This document shows positions 55,656-64,000 of a stretch of 64,000 nt of DNA, piece by piece. Source of the stretch: Polaromonas sp. JS666 (lineage in GTDB: Bacteria > Pseudomonadota > Gammaproteobacteria > Burkholderiales > Burkholderiaceae_C). Positions within the stretch are counted from its first letter, which is position 1, and each line of letters opens with the position of its first letter. Both the position numbers and the translations under genes were made by a program. Below the pieces are notes generated by a model. It searched no databases. It was not told the DNA's origin and saw only the letters and a list, made by a program, of their open reading frames with translations. Location of the stretch: the NCBI RefSeq assembly GCF_900103405.1, contig NZ_FNHX01000011.1, forward strand, positions 51,001 through 115,000, written 5' to 3'.

Positions 55656-57266
55656 TCAGGCCAGTGTGACACCATGGCCCGAGAGCCTGGCGGCCAGGCC
55701 CTGCGCCAGGCGGTTCACCATGCCGTAGATGGACAGCTGCGGATTCGCGCCTATGCTGGTCGGAAACAGCGAACCGTCGTGGATGGACAGGTTCTCGAGT
55801 TGCCAGTGCACGCCGTCAGGCCGGGTGACGCCCTGGCGCTCGTTGCCGGCCAGGCCGCAACCGCCCATGACGTGGGCACTCACCACCCGGGTCAGCAGGG
55901 GCTTCATGGGCAAGGCCTTGACCGCATCGCGGGCCTGCGCCCAGGAGGTGTAGGGCTGGGCCATCTCGTGCAGCGGCAGCACCTGTTTCGCGCCCGCCGC
56001 GAACTGGATCTCCATCATCGACAGCAATGCCCTGCGCCCGCCCTCCATGACATAGTCCGTCAGCGGGTAGTCCAGCACGGCGGAGTTGTCGCTGCGCAGC
56101 TTGACCTGCCCGCCCCTTGATTCGTCATGGAAACCGTCGCGCAGCAGCGCCAGCAGGGTGTGGTTGTAGGGGAAGGATTTGAGCAAGTCGTGCTGGCCCT
56201 GGCCGAAGCCCGGCACCGTCGATGCAAAGATCACCGGGTGCAGCGGAGGGGCCTCGAGCTTGTAGCCTATAGGGCCGTCTATCGCCTGGGTCTCGAGGAA
56301 GTGGTCAGAGTAAATGGTTTGCGGCGCGCCATTCCAGGCCTCCACTTTTTGCTCGAACACGCTGGAGGACATCACCACCGGATGCAAAAAGGTCCGGGCG
56401 CCCAGCACGCCATGCGGATCGGGCGCCTGCGAGCGCAGCAGCACGGCCGGCGAATTGATGGCACCGCCGGCAAGCACATAGTGTTTCGCGACGATCTTGA
56501 TGGCCCCGCCCGCCGTCCCGGGTGATCTGCCCAGGCTGCGGCACAGCAGCGCGGTGACCTTGCCGTTGGCCAACTCAAACTTTTCCGCGCGGGTCTCGGT
56601 CAGCAGCTGCGCGCCTTTGTCGAGCGCCGCGGGAATGGTGGTGACCAGCATGGACTGCTTGGCATTGGTCGGGCAACCCAGGCCGCAGGAGCCCAGGTTC
56701 CAGCAGCCTTTGACATTGCGCGAAATGGCCGATGCGGGAATCCCCAGCTTGGCCGCACCTCGGCGCAGCAGGTCGTTGTTCTCATTGGGGGGCACCAGCC
56801 AGGGCGTGATGTTCAGGCGCTGCTCCGCTTCGGCAAAGTAGGGCGCCAGCAGTTCGGTGGTGTAGCCATCCAGCCCGAACCGCTCCTGCCAGAATTTGAG
56901 CGTGGAGCCCGGCGTGCGGAAGGAGCTGGTCCAGTTCACTGTGGTGGAGCCGCCCACGCAGCGGCCTTGCAGGATGTTGATGGCCTTGTCTTCGGTCTTG
57001 CGTGCGGCGCTTTCCTGATAGAGCGACGGGTATGCTTCAGATTCCTTCTGGTTGAAGTCGCTGCTGGTTTTGAGCGGGCCCTCTTCAACCATCACCACCT
57101 GCAGGCCAGCCTTGGCCAGCAGTTCGGCCGTGACGCCGGCGCCAGCGCCGCTACCTATGATGGCGACATCGCAGCTGAGTATTTCAGGTGCCGGCGGCAA
57201 CGCGCCGCCCATCACTTTCCAGCCGCGCGCGAGGCCTTCGCGGATCGGGTCTTTCAGTTGGCTCAT
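55656..57266 (-). CDS. GMC-family FAD oxidoreductase
   Basis: 536 residues. FAD-binding Rossmann motif DVAIIGSGAGAGVTAELLAK near residue 30, the CVGGSTTVNW signature, LAGGAINSPAVLLRS (GMC signature 2), and the C-terminal HVMGGCGLAG with catalytic His and the ATSIGANPQ-like SIGANPQLSIYG end. It oxidises an alcohol, with electrons likely passed to a membrane carrier. The small Tat-signal protein encoded just upstream is a natural subunit or export partner, as in gluconate/sorbitol dehydrogenase complexes. Confidence 0.92.
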   Translation of the reverse strand: MSQLKDPIREGLARGWKVMGGALPPAPEILSCDVAIIGSGAGAGVTAELLAKAGLQVVMVEEGPLKTSSDFNQKESEAYPSLYQESAARKTEDKAINILQGRCVGGSTTVNWTSSFRTPGSTLKFWQERFGLDGYTTELLAPYFAEAEQRLNITPWLVPPNENNDLLRRGAAKLGIPASAISRNVKGCWNLGSCGLGCPTNAKQSMLVTTIPAALDKGAQLLTETRAEKFELANGKVTALLCRSLGRSPGTAGGAIKIVAKHYVLAGGAINSPAVLLRSQAPDPHGVLGARTFLHPVVMSSSVFEQKVEAWNGAPQTIYSDHFLETQAIDGPIGYKLEAPPLHPVIFASTVPGFGQGQHDLLKSFPYNHTLLALLRDGFHDESRGGQVKLRSDNSAVLDYPLTDYVMEGGRRALLSMMEIQFAAGAKQVLPLHEMAQPYTSWAQARDAVKALPMKPLLTRVVSAHVMGGCGLAGNERQGVTRPDGVHWQLENLSIHDGSLFPTSIGANPQLSIYGMVNRLAQGLAARLSGHGVTLA

Positions 57267-57282
57267 GCTGCTTTCGGGGTCT

Positions 57283-57789
57283 TTAGATCTTCATGGGGCC
57301 GGGATATCCCAGCAGCGCCCAGCTCGCCGGATCGGAGAAATACGCGCCCGCGGTGATGTCGTGCAAGGCGGCGTAAGCCTGCTGCCGCAGCGCCAGCCTG
57401 GAAACGCGCATGTCCTGAAGCGACTGCTGGATGTCGGCGACGGAGGCTTCTTGCCAGGGCTGGTTCAGACCGGCCAGCGCGCGCCGGCCCGCGGCACTCG
57501 CGAGCAGAGCCAGCAACTGCGACAGCTCGGCCTGCGCGTGGGGCGGCAATGACTGCACCAGCACGTCGATGCGGCTGAGCAGGCCGTTCAATGCGATTTG
57601 CCGCGCACCTTCATCGGCCGGCAGTGTCTTGTCGAGTACGGCCCGGCCTATGGCCGAAAACACCTCGCGCCCGGATGCACTCAGCGCGCCACCTGCCAGG
57701 CCTGGCTGCAGCAGCGCGGCCGTGCCGCCGGCCACCAGCAGCACGGCGGCTGACGCGGCGCCTAGCTTGAGGAGCGTTCTTCTTTGCAT
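57283..57789 (-). CDS. Tat-signal small subunit of GMC dehydrogenase (putative)
   Basis: 168 residues from the ATG at 57789. The N-terminus has a twin-arginine motif (QRRTLLKLGAASAAVLLVAG). The body is helical and resembles the small subunit 3 family of gluconate 2-dehydrogenase-like complexes (IDVLVQSLPPHAQAELSQLL, LHDITAGAYFSDPASWALLG). It would be exported folded, possibly carrying the GMC subunit, which lacks its own signal. The gap to the GMC gene is 16 bp. Confidence 0.8.
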   Translation of the reverse strand: MQRRTLLKLGAASAAVLLVAGGTAALLQPGLAGGALSASGREVFSAIGRAVLDKTLPADEGARQIALNGLLSRIDVLVQSLPPHAQAELSQLLALLASAAGRRALAGLNQPWQEASVADIQQSLQDMRVSRLALRQQAYAALHDITAGAYFSDPASWALLGYPGPMKI

Positions 57790-57856
57790 GCTGGAAGTTT
57801 CGCACGCGCATTTAGGTTTCAATAGGGGCCCGTACCTAGATAAACTCCGGGTTTGT

Positions 57857-58597
57857 ATGGACGCCTCCGCACAACAAATACACGACGCGCTAGAGACCGT
57901 GGCGAAGCTCAGGCAACAGCATAGGGCCGACGCGCCGCTGGCCCGGGGCAATGCCGAGCTCAAGCGCTTCCAGGCACGCCGCTTTGAGGCCACCTATTCC
58001 GACCTGCTGCACAGCCATCGGTATAAAACCGCGGCCACGTTTTTCCTGCAGGAGCTTTACAGCGACAAGGACTACGCCGAACGCGACCAGCAGTTCGCGC
58101 GCATCGCCGGCACCATCGCCAAACTTTTTCCGCAGCCCGTTGTCAACACCGCGGCCGCGCTGGCGGAAGTGCACGCCCTGACGGAACAGCTCGACGACCT
58201 GATGGCGCGCGAGTGGCTGGCGGACTCGGCAAGCATGCCCCAGAGTGATGTATGTGCCCGCTACATCCGCTGCTGGCGCCGCGTGGGGGATATTGCCGCG
58301 CGCAAGCGGCAGCTGGAGGTGGTGCTGCATCTGGGGCAGGAACTCGACCGCCTGACCCGGATGTTCGGCCTTCGCACCTTGCTCAAAATGATGCGCGGGC
58401 CGGCGGCGGCGGCCGGGCTGAACTCCTTGCAACATTTCCTGGAGAGCGGCTTCGATGCCTTCGCCACCATGCGCGGCGCTCATGAATTTCTCAGGCTCAT
58501 CAAAGACCGCGAGACGGCGTGGATCCACTCCCTGTTTGAGGACGATGCTGTCACCTGCGAGACCAGATTGAGCCATTTGCTCGCTGCCGGGCCCTGA
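57857..58597 (+). CDS. FFLEELY-motif protein, function unknown
   Basis: 246 residues, all helical in appearance, with the hallmark ATFFLQELYSDKDYAERDQQ (about 56-75) of the betaproteobacterial and gammaproteobacterial family named for its FFLEELY motif. No catalytic residues or membrane segments are evident. It is divergent from the Tat-subunit gene (67-bp gap) and precedes fadD by 75 bp, so a link to fatty acid or envelope metabolism is possible but unproven. Confidence 0.8.
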   Translation: MDASAQQIHDALETVAKLRQQHRADAPLARGNAELKRFQARRFEATYSDLLHSHRYKTAATFFLQELYSDKDYAERDQQFARIAGTIAKLFPQPVVNTAAALAEVHALTEQLDDLMAREWLADSASMPQSDVCARYIRCWRRVGDIAARKRQLEVVLHLGQELDRLTRMFGLRTLLKMMRGPAAAAGLNSLQHFLESGFDAFATMRGAHEFLRLIKDRETAWIHSLFEDDAVTCETRLSHLLAAGP

Positions 58598-58672
58598 TAT
58601 CACGCCCGCATTAGGACAAGCCCCATACGGATTCCGCCGGGCGGCTTTCACAATGAGCCGCAAGGAGTTTGT

Positions 58673-60358
58673 ATGAACAAGCATTGGCTCAAGAGTTATC
58701 CCGAAGGTGTATCGCACGAGATCGACACCGAACAGTTCCGCTCGCTCACCCATCTGCTGGAGGATTCGTTCAAGAAAAATGCGGCCAAGCCATTCTCGGT
58801 GTGCATGGACCGCTGGATGAGTTATGGGCAACTCGACGAACTCTCGTCCTCATTGGGCGCCTGGCTGCAGAGCCTGGGCCTGGAGCCCGGCGCCCGCGTG
58901 GCCATCATGCTGCCCAATGTGCCGCAGTTCGCCGTCACCATGGCGGCCATCCTGCGGGCGGGCTACACCTGCGTCAACGTCAACCCGCTGTACACCGCGC
59001 GTGAGCTGGAGCACCAGCTGCGCGACTCCGGCGCGACGACCATCGTCATCCTGGAAAACTTTGCCGCCACTTTGGCAGAGGTGATTGAACGCACGCCGGT
59101 GAAGAAGGTCGTCGTGGCCTCCATGGGCGATCTGCTGGGCTTCTGGTACGGCCAGTGGATCACCTTTGCCGTGCGCCATCTTGCCAAGCTGGTGCCGGCC
59201 TACAAATTGCCTTTGAGCGAGGGACGCACTGTCACCACGTTTAATCGTGCAATTGCCGAGGGAAGCCGCCTGGCGCTCAAGCCAGCTCAAAGCACGCTGG
59301 ATTCCATTGCTTTTCTGCAGTACACCGGCGGGACCACCGGCCTGTCGAAAGGTGCGGTGCTGACCCATCGCAACATCGTCGCCGCGATCCTGCAGGCGGA
59401 AGCATGGTTTACGCCCGCCTTGGAACGCGTGGGCGACGTCAGCAAGACCAACAACATCGCGGCCTTACCGCTGTACCACATCTTCGCGCTGACGCTGTGC
59501 CTGCTCACCATCCGCTGGGGGGCCCACCTGACGCTGATTCCCAACCCGCGCGACTTCGGCAAATTCATTGAAGTTCTCAAGAGGCGGCCTTTTCACATGT
59601 TGCCGGCGGTCAACACGCTGTTCAATGCGCTGCTCCAACATCCGCAATTCAAAACGGTGGATTTCTCCAGCCTTTGCGTCTCCCAGGCGGGCGGCATGGC
59701 CGCATCCGAGGGTACGGCGAAACACTGGCTGCAGGTAACCGGCTGCCCCATGATTGAAGGCTGGGGCATGAGCGAGACCTGCGCGATCGGCACCAACAAT
59801 CCAGTGATCAACAAGGAGTTCACTGGAACCATAGGCCTGCCCCTGCCCAGCATCGAGGTCACGATCAAGGACGACGAGGGGAAATCGCTCGCGTTGGGCG
59901 AATCCGGCGAGATTTGCATCAAGGGCCCGCAAGTCATGACGGGCTATTACCAGCAACCGGAGGAAAACAAAAAGGCATTCACTTCCGACGGCTTTATGCG
60001 CACCGGCGATATCGGCATCATGGACGAGCGCGGCTACACAAAAATCATAGACCGCAAGAAAGACATGATCATCGTGTCGGGCTTCAATGTGTTTCCCAAT
60101 GAGCTCGAGAACGTGATTTCCCTGTGTCCCGGCGTTGTCGAATGCGCCGCCATCGGTATCGCTGACGACAAACAAGGTGAAGCCATCAAGGTTTTTGTCG
60201 TGAAGAATGACCCTACACTGACCGAAGATGAAGTGAGCGCCTATTGCAAGCAACATCTCACCGGCTACAAACGTCCCAAATACATTGAATTCCGCGATGA
60301 CTTGCCTAAAACCAATGTCGGGAAAATCCTCAGGCGCGAGTTGCGTGCGTCAACCTGA
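58673..60358 (+). CDS. fadD: Long-chain fatty acid-CoA ligase
   Basis: 561 residues, the expected length. AMP-binding signature YTGGTTGLSKGAVLTHRN, GWGMSE motif, YRTGDIG-type FMRTGDIGIMDERGY and the C-terminal KDMIIVSGFNVFPNE and Lys in PKTNVGKILRREL. It activates fatty acids to acyl-CoA with ATP. AAGGAG precedes the ATG. It follows the FFLEELY gene and is followed by an MBL hydrolase gene. Confidence 0.95.
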   Translation: MNKHWLKSYPEGVSHEIDTEQFRSLTHLLEDSFKKNAAKPFSVCMDRWMSYGQLDELSSSLGAWLQSLGLEPGARVAIMLPNVPQFAVTMAAILRAGYTCVNVNPLYTARELEHQLRDSGATTIVILENFAATLAEVIERTPVKKVVVASMGDLLGFWYGQWITFAVRHLAKLVPAYKLPLSEGRTVTTFNRAIAEGSRLALKPAQSTLDSIAFLQYTGGTTGLSKGAVLTHRNIVAAILQAEAWFTPALERVGDVSKTNNIAALPLYHIFALTLCLLTIRWGAHLTLIPNPRDFGKFIEVLKRRPFHMLPAVNTLFNALLQHPQFKTVDFSSLCVSQAGGMAASEGTAKHWLQVTGCPMIEGWGMSETCAIGTNNPVINKEFTGTIGLPLPSIEVTIKDDEGKSLALGESGEICIKGPQVMTGYYQQPEENKKAFTSDGFMRTGDIGIMDERGYTKIIDRKKDMIIVSGFNVFPNELENVISLCPGVVECAAIGIADDKQGEAIKVFVVKNDPTLTEDEVSAYCKQHLTGYKRPKYIEFRDDLPKTNVGKILRRELRAST

Positions 60359-60382
60359 GCACTTTTTCGCGGGAATTTGCTG

Positions 60383-61303
60383 ATGGCCCAGCCGGATTTT
60401 CCGCCGGGGGTCCATGTTTTTGAGCGCGGCTGGCTCTCCGCCAATAATATTTTGTTCACCGGCGGCGGCGAAACCGTGTTGGTGGACAGCGGGTATTGCA
60501 CACATGCGCCGCAGACGCTGGCCTTGGTGGAGTCCGTTTTGGGCCCGCGGCCACTCGACGTCCTCATCAACACGCATTTGCACAGTGATCACTGCGGCGG
60601 CAATGCGGCTTTGCAGGCGCGCTACCCCGATCTCCGCACCTTGATTCCTCCCGGTCACGCGCAGCAGGTCGCTGATTGGGACCCGGTGGCACTGACTTAT
60701 TTGCCGACCGGGCAGCTTTGCCCGCAATTTGGCTTCACGTGGGCGCTGCAACCAGGGACTTCCATGCTCTTTGGAACTGAATTATGGGAGGTTCACGCTG
60801 CGCCCGGCCATGATCCCCACTCGCTGATCTTCTTCGAACCGCGAAGTCGCGTGCTTATTTCTGCTGATGCCTTATGGGAGAACGGGTTTGGCGTGGTGTT
60901 TCCCGAGCTCGAAGGAGCGGATGCGTTCTCGCAGGTGGCCGCGACGCTGGATTTGATTGAACGATTGAACCCGAAAACCGTTGTTCCTGGGCATGGCCGC
61001 GTCTTCGCATATGCACCGCAAGTGCTAGTGCGCGCGCGCCAGCGCCTGGATTCATTTATCGACAACCCGAGCAGGCATGCTCACCATGCAGCCAAAGTCT
61101 TGCTGAAATTCAAATTACTTGAAACTCAGCGCCAGGATTTTGAAGCGTTTGCGCAGTGGGCCCTTGAAACGCCGTATTTCACGCAGATCAAAGCCAAGTT
61201 TTTCGCCGACATATCCGCCCGCGAGTGGATAGGGCAGCTCAGTGCAGAGTTGGTCGCGGCCGGCGTGGCGCAGAGAGACGGCAGCAGCATCTCGAACGCT
61301 TGA
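60383..61303 (+). CDS. MBL-fold metallo-hydrolase
   Basis: 306 residues. Metal motif NTHLHSDHCGG (HxHxDH), then AAPGHDPHS (His), LISADALW (Asp) and VVPGHGRVF (His), so a full dinuclear site. The ATG at 60383 is preferred over the TTG at 60377. It starts 24 bp after fadD. The substrate is unknown; a thioesterase or lactonase role beside an acyl-CoA ligase is possible. Confidence 0.88.
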   Translation: MAQPDFPPGVHVFERGWLSANNILFTGGGETVLVDSGYCTHAPQTLALVESVLGPRPLDVLINTHLHSDHCGGNAALQARYPDLRTLIPPGHAQQVADWDPVALTYLPTGQLCPQFGFTWALQPGTSMLFGTELWEVHAAPGHDPHSLIFFEPRSRVLISADALWENGFGVVFPELEGADAFSQVAATLDLIERLNPKTVVPGHGRVFAYAPQVLVRARQRLDSFIDNPSRHAHHAAKVLLKFKLLETQRQDFEAFAQWALETPYFTQIKAKFFADISAREWIGQLSAELVAAGVAQRDGSSISNA

Positions 61304-61398
61304 GCCGACCTGGTCAATTCCGGTTTGGCATTCAGGTTTTGTCTTCCATTTCGCCGGGCTGCTTCCCTGAGACTTCTTCACCTCACCTCACAAACGAA

Positions 61399-61428
61399 AA
61401 AAGCCCGCATGGCTGCATGCGGGCTTTT
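61399..61428 (+). terminator. Intrinsic terminator after fadD-MBL unit
   Basis: 12-bp arms AAAAGCCCGCAT/ATGCGGGCTTTT around a 6-nt loop, with a T run following. It lies 96 bp after the MBL stop. The flanking A run makes it usable on the opposite strand too. Confidence 0.9.
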
Positions 61429-61471
61429 CTAGGCTCTTGCCACCGGGCCAGATACCAGGCGCACAAAAGAA

Positions 61472-61504
61472 AACGCCCAGTTGATCAAAAATCAACCGGG
61501 CGTT
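61472..61504 (-). terminator. Terminator of the rRNA operon
   Basis: 14-bp arms with a single mismatch (AACGCCC-type stem) around a CAAAA loop, about 14 bp beyond the 5S rRNA 3' end. Read on the minus strand it is followed by TTTTCTTTT. Confidence 0.9.
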
Positions 61505-61517
61505 CCTTGCTGTAAGA

Positions 61518-61631
61518 GCCTGACGATGTCCTACTTTCACACGGGAATCCGCACTATCATCGGCGCTAAGTCGTTTCACTGTCCTGTTCGGGATGGGAAG
61601 GAGTGGTACCAACTTGCTATGGTCATCAGGC
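61518..61631 (-). rRNA. rrf: 5S ribosomal RNA
   Basis: The minus strand reads GCCTGATGACCATAGCAAG at the 5' end, an internal CCCGAACAGG loop, and a 3' end pairing with the start (CATCGTCAGGC). Length of about 114 nt and position after 23S fit. Ends are set from helix I pairing and may be off by a base or two. Confidence 0.96.
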
Positions 61632-61772
61632 ATAACTTTTTGACAGATTGTCCAAAGAACAATCCATCGAATTCATAGAGTAAATCAGCTTGTATTTAGA
61701 TTCGCACAGCTGCTGGGCTGTGCTTTTTGAATGCGTCAACTTGGCATAACAACTTCGAATTAATCAAAGTTA
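61632..61772 (-). other. 23S-5S internal spacer
   Basis: 141 bp, AT-rich. No tRNA gene is visible in it. It must contain the processing stem for the 23S 3' end. Confidence 0.7.

Positions 61773-64000
<2,228 letters not shown>

Noticed and set aside
61632..61772. Possible tRNA in the 23S-5S spacer
   Set aside because: No cloverleaf-compatible sequence or GTTCGAATC-type T-loop was seen.

Overview
The window is a GC-rich, densely coding chromosomal segment from a betaproteobacterium, most likely a Comamonadaceae member of the Polaromonas/Rhodoferax/Variovorax type. This rests on protein character and gene order: a corC-lnt ... glyQ-glyS-gmhB-plsC block, a LiuR-controlled isovaleryl-CoA dehydrogenase operon with carbonic anhydrase and AceK, a periplasmic PheC-type dehydratase beside hppD and phhA, and an rRNA operon of betaproteobacterial type. 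No database search was possible, so the genus is an inference. I see no phage, insertion sequence, CRISPR array or tRNA.

Layout. (1) 1-12.0 kb, minus strand: a tightly packed series running from a PaaI-type thioesterase and isovaleryl-CoA dehydrogenase through a lipoprotein, carbonic anhydrase, AceK, thiolase, an SDR, an acyl-CoA dehydrogenase, a rhodanese, a YchJ protein, a zinc-ribbon protein and a phosphoesterase to a HAD phosphatase cut by the left edge. A LiuR-like MerR regulator sits at its head. Two perfect palindromes flank the regulator, and a plus-strand MBL-fold hydrolase lies beyond the second. This looks like leucine/isovalerate and acyl-CoA catabolism coupled to glyoxylate-bypass control. 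(2) 13.4-19.1 kb: a response regulator with an N-terminal excisionase-like HTH, a 1437-residue multi-PAS sensor kinase and an Rcp1-like receiver. (3) 19.2-34.1 kb: envelope and translation housekeeping genes (DUF45 peptidase, plsC, gmhB, glyS, a membrane protein, glyQ, lnt, corC), with a four-gene insert between glyQ and lnt (LysR/SDR and asparaginase/LysR pairs), then a GNAT acetyltransferase and an Lrp/AsnC regulator. (4) 34.1-37.1 kb: hpd, pheC and phhA, an aromatic amino acid module next to the divergent Lrp regulator.

(5) 37.1-53.9 kb is the signalling and accessory part. It holds a hybrid kinase with two receivers and an HPt domain, a receiver-cyclase protein, a lysine/alanine-tailed protein of unknown function, a methyltransferase, a large cyclase-AAA-TPR protein, a protealysin-like M4 peptidase and a decayed MFS-like fragment. 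A three-gene operon follows: cyclase-TolB-TPR, a (Gly-Gly-Leu)11-tailed PAP2/vanadium-haloperoxidase-fold protein, and a subtilase. A Crp/Fnr regulator with a cAMP-type pocket comes next. Three class III cyclase domains lie within 10 kb, and two of these loci share an aligned 38-bp upstream element. This is the most likely place for an undescribed system. (6) 53.9-61.3 kb: a LuxR-type regulator, an alpha/beta hydrolase, a GMC oxidoreductase with a Tat-exported small subunit, an FFLEELY-motif protein, fadD and an MBL hydrolase, suggesting lipid or alcohol oxidation. (7) 61.4-64 kb: the 3' end of an rRNA operon on the minus strand (5S and partial 23S).
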